DNA of 11,606 nucleotides from Spartobacteria bacterium (GCA_947487745.1 CANKXQ010000026.1:1-11606), one strand, 5' to 3'; shown: positions 1 to 8,073, counted from the stretch's first letter. The notes: generated from the letters alone by a model not told the origin. Numbers and translations: made by a program.

Positions 1-1374
1 CAGCGTGGGATAGGCCACACTCTCACGGGGCCGCATGGAGTTGGTATCAGCCGTCCAACGGGGGAAGCCCAGGAAAACAAGTGTGCAAGCGGCAGTAAGA
101 AGGGCAAGCAGTGCACACGCTTTTCCCGCGCGGAGTAGATGCCGAGGCAAGGGACGCAGCGGACCGGGGGCGGGAAGCCGCATCTTGTGGAGATTCCTCG
201 CATAGAAAAAAATCATGAGAAGTGCGCCAGCGAGCACTCCGATGGCGACGGTCGTGCCAAGTTGGGCAATGCCGGGGAGGCCGGAAAGGTTCAGGCTCAG
301 AAACGCTGCGGCCGTGGTCACCGCGCCTGCCAAAATGCTTGGCGATGTGGCGGCCCGGAGTTCCTGCAAGGTTTCGCCGTGCTCAATGCGGCGTTCGTAG
401 AGAATGAAGCCGTAATCGACAGTCAGCCCCGCCAGAATGGCAGCAAAGCCGACGCTGATGATGGAAAGCCCCGGAAAAACAAGCGCCGTCAATCCAAGGG
501 CGATGGCAAAGCTGCAGCTCACATAAAAAAGCAAACCGCACAGTGGACGCAGACGCCGGTGGGCGAGGAAAAAAATGAGCCCCGCAAAGGCCAGCGAGGA
601 AATCGACGACCAGCGCATATCCTGCTCCATGGCGCTTGATATTTCCTGCACGAACGCAGGCTCGCCGGTCCATCCCACACGGGCCGCCAGGCGTGCGGGC
701 GAGGCGGATTGCCATTCCTGAATGCGCTTGGTTGTTTGTGCGACCCAATCTTTTGAAGGCGTTGGTGCAAGCGGTGTGACATAAAGAAGCCGCGTGCGGC
801 CATCCAAAGAGGAAAACTCGCGGTTCGCCAGATCCGGTGCAGCGGTGGATGGCAGCGCGGAGAGGAGATTCAGCGGATCGTAGGCGAGACGCGCCAATTC
901 CTCCGGAGCTACGGTTGTTCCCAGACGCTCGATAGCCTCCGAGGCCCGGGCACTCGCACCTGCGGGGGAGAGTTTCTCGAGTGTTGCGTGAAATTTTTCC
1001 GGCTCCTGATTAAGAAGTGCGTAAGCTGCCAGAGGCACAAGCTCGCGCGGATTCGCCGCCCATGGTGGAGCGCTGTGCACGGCCAGTGTGGAAGTGGCGC
1101 GAAGGTCATCAGCCAACGAATCAACAAGCGCGCCTGCCTCCGCCGGGTCGCTGGCCTCGACCATCACGATCAACTCGTGCGGCTGACCAAAATGCCCCAG
1201 AAAAACTTTAAGCCCGCGCACCGCCACAAGATCCGGCGGAAGGAGATCGAGCACATTGGCATCCACTCGAATGCGACCCAGGCCCAGTCCAGTCGCGAGA
1301 AGAAGCACGGCCAACAAAACCCACCGCCACCGGGAAAGATATTTGTCTAAAATCGAGCGGTTGTCTGCGGCCAT
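1..1374 (-). CDS. MMPL/RND-family membrane transporter, N-terminal 458 codons (3' end beyond window)
   Basis: Probable proton-driven exporter or lipid transporter of the inner membrane, in the MMPL/RND superfamily that includes the hopanoid-associated HpnN type. Reading from an ATG at 1374 gives 458 uninterrupted codons to the window edge. A first membrane helix lies at about residues 18-33, followed by a periplasmic domain (about 34-250) that opens with VDANVLDLLPPD. Then come five helices at about 255-271, 277-295, 301-326, 345-361 and 368-391. The helix at 301-326 carries the family-typical segment GFAAILAGLTVDYGFILYER (309-328). A seventh helix at 414-437, followed by TADTNSMRPR, starts the second half, so the full protein should have about 12 helices and 750-900 residues. 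It is divergent from the xerD-like gene, 149 bases apart. The family is secure; the cargo cannot be told from sequence. Confidence 0.88.
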   Translation of the reverse strand, partial: MAADNRSILDKYLSRWRWVLLAVLLLATGLGLGRIRVDANVLDLLPPDLVAVRGLKVFLGHFGQPHELIVMVEASDPAEAGALVDSLADDLRATSTLAVHSAPPWAANPRELVPLAAYALLNQEPEKFHATLEKLSPAGASARASEAIERLGTTVAPEELARLAYDPLNLLSALPSTAAPDLANREFSSLDGRTRLLYVTPLAPTPSKDWVAQTTKRIQEWQSASPARLAARVGWTGEPAFVQEISSAMEQDMRWSSISSLAFAGLIFFLAHRRLRPLCGLLFYVSCSFAIALGLTALVFPGLSIISVGFAAILAGLTVDYGFILYERRIEHGETLQELRAATSPSILAGAVTTAAAFLSLNLSGLPGIAQLGTTVAIGVLAGALLMIFFYARNLHKMRLPAPGPLRPLPRHLLRAGKACALLALLTAACTLVFLGFPRWTADTNSMRPRESVAYPTL

Positions 1375-1523
1375 AGAAGAAGCAAGGCCTCTTTATCGGC
1401 GTCCAGGTAGACCGCGTCGAGGGCGAACAAAATTTAACCCGCCCGCCGATCGGGAGTCTCACCAATCGCGCGACAGAAGCCGTCTTGCCGCGAGCGAGGG
1501 AAAGCCGGAGACTGGTGCCTGTC

Positions 1524-2414
1524 ATGTCTGAGGATATCGAGGAATTTCTCATGTATCTGGCCACCGAAAGGGGGCTTTCCGAGAGCTACCAATTGCTCGT
1601 GCAGCGTTCCTTGGAGGCCTTTTCCGCATGGCTGGAAAAGCACACCCAGACGCGCGAGTGGCGGCGTGTCGAGCCGCAACAGATCACCGACTTTCTCGTC
1701 TTCCGCAAACGCTCCGGACTCCAAGCATCGTCCGTGCGGATCGATGCCGTGGCTGCGCGGATTTTTTTCCGTTTTCTGGTCGCCCGCCGCTCCTGGACCG
1801 AGAATCCCGCAGAGACGCTCACGCTGCCGCGCCCAGAGAAGCATCTTCCCGAGGCCCTGCATGTCGAGCAGGTGCGGAAGCTCATCGAGAGCATCGGCCC
1901 GAATGATCCGCTCGGCCTGCGCGACCGGGCGATCTTCGAGCTGCTCTACTCCAGCGGGCTCCGCGTTTCCGAACTTTGCGACGCGCGCCTCGAAAATATC
2001 GACCTCGACGCCTCGTTCATTCGAGTCACAGGCAAGGGCAAAAAGACCCGCCTCATACCCCTCGGCCAGCCCGCTTGTGAGGCCATCCGCGCCTACATCC
2101 AACGCGAACGCCCCGAACTTGTCTCCAAAAAAACCGGCGCCGAGATTTTCCTCTCGGTCAGGGGAAAAAAGCTCACCACTCCCCGCATCCGCCAACTCAT
2201 CAAACAATACGCCGCCCGCGCCGGCATCGAAGCGAATGTCTATCCCCACCTCATGCGCCATAGCTTTGCCACGCACCTGCTCGGCGGTGGCGCGGACCTG
2301 CGCGTCATTCAAGAACTACTTGGCCACGCGGACATCTCGACCACGCAAATCTACACCCATATCGAAAAAAGCGGCCTCCAAGCAGTGATCAAAAAATTCC
2401 ACCCGCGCGCGTGA
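1524..2414 (+). CDS. xerD: Tyrosine recombinase, XerD type
   Basis: Site-specific recombinase that would act with a XerC partner to resolve chromosome dimers at a dif site, in the cytoplasm. With the ATG at 1524 the product is 296 aa, close to the usual 298 of XerD. A TTG at 1485 would add 13 residues rich in arginine with no family match, so I prefer 1524. The N-terminal SAM-like core-binding domain covers about residues 1-90. The catalytic domain covers about 105-296, with R147 (SGLRVSEL), K171 (TGKGKKTR), H242 and R245 (HLMRH), H268 (LLGHADISTTQIYTH) and the nucleophile Y277, all in place. The C terminus ends in HPRA as in E. coli XerD. No phage or integron genes adjoin it, which supports a housekeeping Xer over an integrase. 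Shine-Dalgarno support is weak: GGAG lies 13 bases upstream. Confidence 0.9.
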   Translation: MSEDIEEFLMYLATERGLSESYQLLVQRSLEAFSAWLEKHTQTREWRRVEPQQITDFLVFRKRSGLQASSVRIDAVAARIFFRFLVARRSWTENPAETLTLPRPEKHLPEALHVEQVRKLIESIGPNDPLGLRDRAIFELLYSSGLRVSELCDARLENIDLDASFIRVTGKGKKTRLIPLGQPACEAIRAYIQRERPELVSKKTGAEIFLSVRGKKLTTPRIRQLIKQYAARAGIEANVYPHLMRHSFATHLLGGGADLRVIQELLGHADISTTQIYTHIEKSGLQAVIKKFHPRA

Positions 2415-2674
2415 ACAGATGGCAATGTGCAGTCATTTTATCCTTCAAAAGAACGGATATCCAATCAGTATTGTTACATATCATGCCTATGCTGAACCGG
2501 ATCAGAGAAGACGCCGTTGTGAAACCCTTCCACCCGCTGAAGGATATGTCCGACCACGCAGGTGCGATGAAATGCGTCTACGCCGACCCGCAGACCCTCG
2601 ACCAAGCTGATTGGCTCGAGGCTGAGAAAACTCGACCCGTGCGGGCTATCGGAATGCCCCTTCACCAAACATGA
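2411..2674 (+). CDS. Doubtful small ORF bridging xerD and the ORF6N gene
   Basis: An 87-codon frame opens at a GTG overlapping the xerD stop (GTGA) and closes with a TGA overlapping the next ATG (ATGA). Stop-start overlaps at both ends would suit a translationally coupled gene. The product has no recognisable domain, signal peptide or membrane segment, and no plausible Shine-Dalgarno sequence precedes it or an internal ATG such as 2489. The 256 bases between xerD and the ORF6N gene otherwise show nothing clear: no strong hairpin and no tRNA. The peptide includes RTDIQSVL, which resembles a motif I recall from repetitive planctomycete sequences; that recollection is unverified. It may be non-coding or a decayed remnant. 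Confidence 0.2.
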   Translation: MNRWQCAVILSFKRTDIQSVLLHIMPMLNRIREDAVVKPFHPLKDMSDHAGAMKCVYADPQTLDQADWLEAEKTRPVRAIGMPLHQT

Positions 2675-3180
2675 AAAAGCAACCTGTTTTGGAATCACTC
2701 ATCCTCACCATCCGCAACCAGAGGGTTCTGTTGGATGCCGATCTCGCCATGATTTACGATGTGCCGACCAAACGCCTGAATGAGCAGGTAAAACGGAATT
2801 TCGCACGATTCCCTGAGGATTTTGTTTTTCAGCTTACCTCTGGGGAAAAGCAGGAGGTGGTCGCAAATTGCGACCACCTTGCCCGGCTCAAATTTTCTAA
2901 AACACTGCCCTTCGCCTTCACCGAGCACGGGGCAATCATGGCCGCGTCTGTTCTGAACAGCCCTGAAGCGATCAAAATGAGCGTTTTCGTAGTGAGGGCA
3001 TTCGTTCAGATGCGCGAGCAACTTGCCGCCAATACAGCTATCCTGAAAAGGCTGGCCGAGATCGACAAGACACTGCTCGAGCAAGATCGATCTCTCGGCG
3101 TCATCTGGCGGCAAATCCAACCGTTGCTCACGCCGCCACCCGCTCAACCCAAAAGACGCATTGGTTTTCACAACGAGTAG
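2671..3180 (+). CDS. ORF6N-domain DNA-binding protein
   Basis: Protein of 169 aa belonging to the ORF6N family, related to phage antirepressor/KilA-N proteins and predicted to bind DNA in the cytoplasm. The domain fills about residues 5-115. It begins LILTIRNQRVLLDADLAMIY, then a conserved TKRLNEQVKRN helix and a RFPEDFVFQLT strand, then the VANCDHL-KFSKTLPFAFTEHG block and an ASVLNSPEAIKMSVFVVRAF helix. The remaining 50 residues are predicted helix or coiled coil plus a proline-rich basic tail. Such genes are often solitary in Bacteroidota and Verrucomicrobiota genomes and may be phage-derived, but no phage structural genes are nearby. No good ribosome binding site precedes the ATG. The target and physiological role are unknown. 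A perfect palindrome lies inside the gene at 2855-2879. Confidence 0.85.
   Translation: MKKQPVLESLILTIRNQRVLLDADLAMIYDVPTKRLNEQVKRNFARFPEDFVFQLTSGEKQEVVANCDHLARLKFSKTLPFAFTEHGAIMAASVLNSPEAIKMSVFVVRAFVQMREQLAANTAILKRLAEIDKTLLEQDRSLGVIWRQIQPLLTPPPAQPKRRIGFHNE
2855..2879. repeat. Perfect 12-bp palindrome inside the ORF6N gene
   Basis: AGGTGGTCGCAA (2855-2866), one A, then its exact reverse complement TTGCGACCACCT (2868-2879). It overlaps the codons for the conserved VVANCDH motif, so the symmetry coexists with protein constraint. It could be a binding site, an mRNA or DNA cruciform hairpin, or a by-product of codon choice. Confidence 0.9.
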
Positions 3181-3218
3181 GAACAATGACCTCAAAGCGC
3201 GACATCGCTGCCCGCCTA

Positions 3219-3241
3219 CGCAAATGCAAGTAGCATTCGCG
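3219..3241. repeat. Imperfect inverted repeat upstream of the lipoprotein gene
   Basis: CGCAAATGC and GCATTCGCG, with eight of nine positions pairing, separated by AAGTA. It lies in the 124-base gap between the ORF6N gene and the lipoprotein. There is no T tract on either strand, so it is not a convincing terminator. It could be an operator or chance. Confidence 0.3.
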
Positions 3242-3304
3242 AAGTCATTGCCATCAGCCCAATGCTCAGGTAGTCCTTCAGCGCCTAAAGAAAGGCTAAA
3301 CACC

Positions 3305-3808
3305 ATGCAACGCATCACCCTGCTTTTTCTCGCTACAATCGTCCTTTGTCTCAGCGCGTGCTCCAGCACATCCCAGGTGAATCCCGCCGTGCTCTCGGCC
3401 GCGACCTCGCGCGGCGTGGCTGCTTCGACGACATCCAAAATGTCCGCTGGCGAGAAGCTCGACTTCTCCGACATTCGCAATCTCGTCGCCAGCAATGTGC
3501 CGGATGACAAAATCATTGCCTATCTGAACAGCACGCGGCAGGTGTGCAATTTCTCCCCTAGCGAAATGTCGGCGCTGAAATCCGCCGGCGCCGATGCCCA
3601 GTTGCTCGGGTTTCTTTCAAACACACGCGGATTCTACGGCCGCTCCCCTGCTCCACAAAACGCAGGCGCCCCGCGCTCGCCCGGCCAATACACGAACTCG
3701 CGTCTCTACCAGGACGAACAACCCTTCGCCTACAACGAGCCGGCGATCGATGGCTTCTACAACTCGGGCTATGAGGAATCCCTCTACAGCCCGTTTTCAT
3801 TTAACTAA
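3305..3808 (+). CDS. Small tyrosine-rich lipoprotein of unknown function
   Basis: A 167-aa envelope protein. The ATG at 3305 is preceded by AAAGG nine bases upstream and begins a textbook lipoprotein signal: MQR, a hydrophobic stretch, and the lipobox LSAC with the lipidated cysteine at residue 19. The frame stays open upstream to 3161, but that extension would put about 48 residues before the signal peptide, so 3305 is preferred. Residues 53-105 (FSDIRNLVASNVPDDKIIAY through LKSAGADAQLLGFL) match a short helical repeat I know from many PVC-group secreted proteins, of the form 'aspartate-isoleucine, non-conserved, SD-VI, LK-aGa-d'. Residues 110-167 are low-complexity, rich in Y, P, S and N. 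It ends 24 bases before comEC and is probably cotranscribed. Function unknown. Confidence 0.85.
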   Translation: MQRITLLFLATIVLCLSACSSTSQVNPAVLSAATSRGVAASTTSKMSAGEKLDFSDIRNLVASNVPDDKIIAYLNSTRQVCNFSPSEMSALKSAGADAQLLGFLSNTRGFYGRSPAPQNAGAPRSPGQYTNSRLYQDEQPFAYNEPAIDGFYNSGYEESLYSPFSFN

Positions 3809-3832
3809 CCCCGCCGCAAGGCCCACCGGAGC

Positions 3833-6118
3833 GTGACTGCAAAAGCCCCGCTTTGGAATCAGCGCCTGCCCTTCGCGGGCTTGGCGGGCGCGGCGACTGC
3901 AGGGATTCTTGGCGCGTGGATCAGCCCACTGGGCTCGGGGACATTTCTTATTCTGGCCGTATTGGCTCTTGCCGCATGGCTACCCCTCCGCCGCAGCGCC
4001 TGTGTTTATGCCGCTGTCGCGTTTTTGTTCGCCGCTCTGCAAGTCGTGCAGACTCGCGAATCGCCGGCGGCAAGGCTCGCGGAAAAACTCGGCGGCTTGC
4101 CGCAAGTGGCCCGCATCGAGGGAATCGTTCGCACCGAACCCTCGGTGGGTGCGACTGGAAAATCCCGCTTCGTCGTGGAGGCAACGCACATCGAAATCGA
4201 TGGAGAAAAAATCAACCTCCCCTGCGACATCCTGGTCGTTGTTCCCTCAAACACGCCCTCTCTGGAAGACTCCGTGCGCCTCGTCGGCAGCCTTCGTCCA
4301 ATTGCCCCGCCTCGAAATCCCGGCCAATTCAACGCGAAGCGTGTCATGGAGCTTCGAGGCATCACCTGCGAACTCGTTGCCACCTCGTCGAGGGATCTCG
4401 AAATCACCTCGCCCGCCACAGGTTTCTCTCTGCCGCGCATCGCCGCATCCTGCCGAAAATGGATGGAGTCCACCCTGCGCGAAGGCATTTCCTCGGATCC
4501 CCTCGTCTGCAATCTGCTCGCCGGAATCGTGCTGGGAGTAACCTCCGACATCCCCGATGCGCTGCAAGACGAGTTCCGCCAAACGGGGACATTTCATCTT
4601 TTTTCTGTCTCTGGTTTGCATGTGGGAATGATCGCCCTGATCCTCTGGCAGGCCTTCCGAATGGCAGGAGTGGGCCGGGGCATTGCCACCTGCGTGATCA
4701 TTCCAGCGCTGTTTTTTTACGCACTTCTCACAGGATGGAAACCCTCGAGCATCCGCGCGGCGACAATGACTGCGATTTTTCTGATCGGCATGGCTTCGGG
4801 TCGACAATCGATCGCACTGAATTCGCTCTGCGCGGCGGCATTCGTCATTCTGGCGCAATCGACGAATGAACTTTTCAATCCCGGGTTTCAACTCTCGTTC
4901 ACCGTGGTCGCCGCGATTCTGCTTGTCGCCGGACCGCTCCAGGAGCGGATTCGCATGCGGCTGGAGCCGGATCCCTTCATACCTGTGTCGCTCTGGACGA
5001 AATGGCAAAAGAAGAGACACGAAGCAGCAGGCCACACGGCGGGCTTGCTGGCGGTATCACTGGCCGCCTGGATCGGCTCGCTGCCGCTGACGGTTTTTTA
5101 TTTCCACATGGTCTCCCTTTCGGCCTTGGCAGCGAATCTCCTCGTTGTCCCGCTTTCCTTTCTCATCATGGCAACCGCTATTTTGTCGTTGGCAAGCGGC
5201 CTCGCGAGCGCGGCTCTGGCTGCGGTTTTCAACAACGCGAACCTGGCTTTCACAAAAATCCTTCTTCTCATCATCCAAGCAGCAGCGGCCTTGCCGGGTT
5301 CGTTTCTACCGATCGGAAGCTGGCAGACGGCGCCCGCCGCTCTTACGGTGTTCGATTTCGGCTCCGGTGGCGCAACAGCAATCGAAAGCGGTGGGAGGCT
5401 CTGGCTTGTGGACTGCGGGTCGCGTTGGGATTTTGAAAATGTTGTCACCCCCTGGATGCGGAGCACAGGCCACTGGCGTCCCGACACGCTGGTGCTCACA
5501 CACGGCGATGCCGACCACATTGGCGGAGTGGGCAGTCTTCTCGACACGGATGCGCTTCCGCGAATCATCGACTCCCCGCTTGCCGACCGCTCGCCAGTGC
5601 GTCGCAGACTTCATGCTGCGATGGATGCCGCTGCCTTGCCGGCATCGAAAGCCCGCTCCGGTGATCGCTTTGAGATCAGCCCATCCGCATCGCTGAAAAT
5701 TCTGCATCCACCGGAAGGTCTCCTTGCCGCGACAGCGGATGACAAATCCCTCGTCGCTTTGCTGGACTCGGGTGGAACACGGATACTCTTTCTTTCGGAC
5801 GCCGGGCCGACGACATTTCAGTGGATTTTGGAGAACCAGAGCGCGGAAATCCCGGCCGATATTGTGATTCTGGGTCGCCACAAGTCCGGAGCGCTCCCCG
5901 AGGCGTCGTTTCTCCGAGCCGTGAATCCCTCGCTTGTCGTGGCCACAGCGGCAGGCTTCCCTTCAAACGAACCGATCGATGAGCAATGGGCCTCCATGGT
6001 GGAGAGCCTTGGCATTCGCCTCTTCCGGCAGGATCGCACTGGAGCAGTGGGGATACGCTTGGAGAAAGAAAGCTGGTCCGCCGAGGGATTTCTCGACGGT
6101 GTGACCTTCAAGCAATGA
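3833..6118 (+). CDS. comEC: ComEC/Rec2 competence DNA-uptake channel
   Basis: Inner-membrane channel that passes single-stranded DNA into the cytoplasm during natural transformation. 761 aa, the usual size. Start is a GTG at 3833 with AAGG eleven bases upstream; no nearby ATG is better. An N-terminal membrane and OB-like region (DUF4131 type) spans about residues 15-190. The polytopic competence domain spans about 225-490 and has the hallmark HLFSVSGLHVGM (255-266) and NPGFQLSF (349-356). The C-terminal metallo-beta-lactamase-like domain spans about 500-745, with THGDADHIGG (556-565: H557, D559, D561, H562) and D656. The usual HHGS motif appears as RHKS (682-685), keeping only H683. The last 35 codons are duplicated at 9129-9236. 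The stop overlaps by 11 bases the stop region of an antisense transpeptidase remnant. The upstream lipoprotein gene may share its transcript. Confidence 0.95.
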   Translation: MTAKAPLWNQRLPFAGLAGAATAGILGAWISPLGSGTFLILAVLALAAWLPLRRSACVYAAVAFLFAALQVVQTRESPAARLAEKLGGLPQVARIEGIVRTEPSVGATGKSRFVVEATHIEIDGEKINLPCDILVVVPSNTPSLEDSVRLVGSLRPIAPPRNPGQFNAKRVMELRGITCELVATSSRDLEITSPATGFSLPRIAASCRKWMESTLREGISSDPLVCNLLAGIVLGVTSDIPDALQDEFRQTGTFHLFSVSGLHVGMIALILWQAFRMAGVGRGIATCVIIPALFFYALLTGWKPSSIRAATMTAIFLIGMASGRQSIALNSLCAAAFVILAQSTNELFNPGFQLSFTVVAAILLVAGPLQERIRMRLEPDPFIPVSLWTKWQKKRHEAAGHTAGLLAVSLAAWIGSLPLTVFYFHMVSLSALAANLLVVPLSFLIMATAILSLASGLASAALAAVFNNANLAFTKILLLIIQAAAALPGSFLPIGSWQTAPAALTVFDFGSGGATAIESGGRLWLVDCGSRWDFENVVTPWMRSTGHWRPDTLVLTHGDADHIGGVGSLLDTDALPRIIDSPLADRSPVRRRLHAAMDAAALPASKARSGDRFEISPSASLKILHPPEGLLAATADDKSLVALLDSGGTRILFLSDAGPTTFQWILENQSAEIPADIVILGRHKSGALPEASFLRAVNPSLVVATAAGFPSNEPIDEQWASMVESLGIRLFRQDRTGAVGIRLEKESWSAEGFLDGVTFKQ

Positions 6119-6192
6119 CCACCCGCGTGCCTTCCGGCACGAGATCGAAAAGCTCCGCGATGTCGGCATTTCGAAGGCGGATGCATCCGTGG
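6011..6192. repeat. Direct repeat, left copy (comEC/L,D-transpeptidase tail junction)
   Basis: This segment aligns without gaps to 9129-9310 in the same orientation, at a constant offset of 3118. By hand I count about 41 mismatches in 182 columns, roughly 77% identity. It holds the end of comEC on plus and the last 27-28 codons of an L,D-transpeptidase on minus. Similarity stops abruptly after the HGCIRL codons. Confidence 0.9.
6108..6192 (-). pseudogene. 3' remnant of a YkuD-type L,D-transpeptidase gene
   Basis: On the minus strand the last codons before the TGA at 6108-6110 read HGCIRLRNADIAELFDLVPE followed by GTRVVIA. The intact transpeptidase at 9226-9708 ends almost identically, with ARVVIG. 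Upstream of the HGCIRL codons (beyond about 6192) the similarity to the intact gene ends. The frame stays open to 6347, but that part has no family similarity. The catalytic Cys-containing motif remains, yet the rest of the domain is missing, so this cannot be a working enzyme. It overlaps the comEC stop by 11 bases. Confidence 0.8.
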
Positions 6193-6348
6193 TTTTCCGA
6201 GAAGGACGGAGTATTGGCAGAGGCAGAGCGATGAGACAGTGAGATGCATGCGAACCTTTCGGGTTCAATGTCCTTTGACGACTTTGACAGACAGATTGCA
6301 AATCGCACAGATTCGTGAAAACAGCTTTTATTCGCGGGAACGACCACT

Positions 6349-6366
6349 TTCTTGAAAAATCAAGAA
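6349..6366 (-). terminator. Small AT-rich hairpin downstream of the cytochrome gene
   Basis: TTCTTGA, an AAAA loop and TCAAGAA form a perfect 7-bp stem (plus-strand reading). It lies 36-53 bases past the probable cytochrome stop at 6402. No T tract follows on the minus strand, so its role as an intrinsic terminator is doubtful. Confidence 0.3.
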
Positions 6367-6381
6367 TGAATTCCCGACCCC

Positions 6382-8073
6382 TCAACACAAGTCTGAGGAA
6401 ACTACAGGCTCTTGAGATACTCTAGCAAAGCCTCTTTGTCCGAAGCGGGATAGTGTGGTTCCGAATTCGTGACCAGCATTGCTGTTGCCCAGCCCAGTGG
6501 TGTCGAGGACAGTAGAACCGAGAGGTTGAGTCGTGGCCAGGCCGATATTCTTGATATCATAATTTCGCCCGACCTTAAAGTTTGTTACGCGCTCAGAGGC
6601 TGGCTTAAGCAGTTCCGCCAAAGTCGGAACTGAGCCATTATGGAGATAGGGAGCCGCCGCCCAGATTCCCTGCAAGACGCGTGATTCATACGAGCCAGGA
6701 AGGTGGTCTGTGGGCGGATTGATGGACAAGTTGATGCCTGGAAATCTTTGCGTCAATGCGGTAGAATTTAATACTTTTGTTAGAAAGATACTAGCATTCC
6801 CTGTGGCCGCTACGGTTTGATTCCCAAAGACAAAACCAGTAAGCACGCCACTGGAAGAGGCTGTGCGGTTCAAAGTCTGCCAATAATAACTATCTGTGCC
6901 AACTGTCTGGACCTGAGTGCGCCAAGTATCATAAACCGGCGGTCTGGGATCGCCGGGTTCGATTCCATGGCATGACGCGCAATTAATTTGATAAAGCTGA
7001 CCTCCGAGGCTGGCCTTCCTTGTGTCAATGCGCCATGGATACTTGGGCGGCCCGATCTTGGGAGTCAAATCTCCGATAACAGCCAAACCAGTATAGTTTA
7101 CAGAATTTTCAGCAAGAAAGTCGGTTGGCGGCGTTCCTCCCACCGGGTGAATGAAGCCGAAGACTCCGCAGACTTCTCCAGTATTTCGTGACATGGCGTA
7201 TTGCTTGTTGCCATTCACCGTTGTGCCGGCCCACTGCGTCAAATCCTGTTTATCTGAATTCCATAGAAAAGGATATCGCACTGGCTTGTCGGCGACAGCG
7301 ACATTAGCGGGAATCAAGTAATTGGCTGATGGTTCTCCAATGTTTCCACCGGTCCCTCTATTAAGGATGAGGTTCAGAGCATCCAAACGCGCAATACCCC
7401 AAGACTGCGGGGGAAGTTGCTGACCCACCACGAGATTGTTCAAATCATACCACTGCTGGAGTTGATTCCTGAGCTGGGCGCTAGGGGTTTTGACTGCTCT
7501 CTGGAAGTTTCTAAATGCGTGTTCATTGGTCAATAAATGATTGACTGATAAAATCATATCATTCATAAAGGCATGCATATTTATGAATCCGGGCCCGCCA
7601 TCGATCCGGAAATTCGTTTTATTGACAGTTATTTCACGCGTATGGCACGCGGCGCATGTCATGGAAAAATTTTTGGTGGGCGAATTATGGGAGGCTACCA
7701 AAAAGCCGACTGGGAGCGCTTGGGGATTTGACACGCTCTTGGCATTGGGAAGGAACCCGTAACGTTTCATCGAGTTTCGCAAAAACAGTCCACCGTTCGG
7801 CTCACGAAGGGCTTTCATCCATGAATATGGCATGATCTGTGAGCCCTGATCCGTCGTGTAAAAAGTGTTCCAGTCCCTCGATGTCCAGTTGACGCCTTGA
7901 TCAAGGCGACGAACATTCTGGCCAAGTGCGACAGTAGGACTTGTCAGTGCCATGGTAATGACAACTGATGCAGCAAGCACTACTGCATGCTGAAAGGCGA
8001 CCGCTAATTTTTTGATAGAACATTGCGAAAATGAAACGCTGTTCTTATTTATTTTGGAATGGCTGGTAGACAT
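6382..8073 (-). CDS. RoxA-like di-heme c-type cytochrome (cytochrome c peroxidase-related), apparent frameshift near the C terminus
   Basis: Secreted two-heme cytochrome of the RoxA/di-heme peroxidase-like group. Members include rubber oxygenases and many proteins of unknown substrate, so an oxidative periplasmic or extracellular role is inferred. The ATG at 8073 gives 563 aa; the frame is open to 8226, but only from 8073 does a signal peptide follow closely (hydrophobic core about residues 29-47). Heme motifs are CAACH (140-144) and CASCH (365-369). Other family features are DQGSQIMPYSW (75-85), WGIARLDALN (225-234) and APYLHNGSVPTLAELL (474-489). After GHEFGTTLS the frame reads into an atypical tail ending at 6382. 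Removing one base of the GGG at 6447-6449 restores ASDKEALLEYLKSL and a stop at 6402-6404, the usual family ending. The gene looks less GC-rich than its neighbours, suggesting acquisition. No Shine-Dalgarno sequence is seen. Confidence 0.85.
   Translation of the reverse strand: MSTSHSKINKNSVSFSQCSIKKLAVAFQHAVVLAASVVITMALTSPTVALGQNVRRLDQGVNWTSRDWNTFYTTDQGSQIMPYSWMKALREPNGGLFLRNSMKRYGFLPNAKSVSNPQALPVGFLVASHNSPTKNFSMTCAACHTREITVNKTNFRIDGGPGFINMHAFMNDMILSVNHLLTNEHAFRNFQRAVKTPSAQLRNQLQQWYDLNNLVVGQQLPPQSWGIARLDALNLILNRGTGGNIGEPSANYLIPANVAVADKPVRYPFLWNSDKQDLTQWAGTTVNGNKQYAMSRNTGEVCGVFGFIHPVGGTPPTDFLAENSVNYTGLAVIGDLTPKIGPPKYPWRIDTRKASLGGQLYQINCASCHGIEPGDPRPPVYDTWRTQVQTVGTDSYYWQTLNRTASSSGVLTGFVFGNQTVAATGNASIFLTKVLNSTALTQRFPGINLSINPPTDHLPGSYESRVLQGIWAAAPYLHNGSVPTLAELLKPASERVTNFKVGRNYDIKNIGLATTQPLGSTVLDTTGLGNSNAGHEFGTTLSRFGQRGFARVSQEPVVSSDLC

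Noticed and set aside
139..639. 166-codon plus-strand frame within the transporter region
   Set aside because: Highly charged, domain-free product antisense to a transporter with clear membrane helices and RND motif.
1434..2312. Long minus-strand open frame antisense to xerD
   Set aside because: No family similarity, and fully explained as the complement of a GC-rich gene with clear catalytic residues on plus.
3219..3241. Intrinsic terminator for the ORF6N gene
   Set aside because: The stem is imperfect and no T tract follows, so it is listed only as a weak inverted repeat.
2695..3516. 273-codon minus-strand frame spanning the ORF6N gene and the start of the lipoprotein gene
   Set aside because: It crosses two genes with recognisable plus-strand products and has no domain of its own.
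4247..5035. 262-codon minus-strand frame antisense to comEC
   Set aside because: Arginine/histidine-rich translation with no domain; a shadow of the comEC reading frame.
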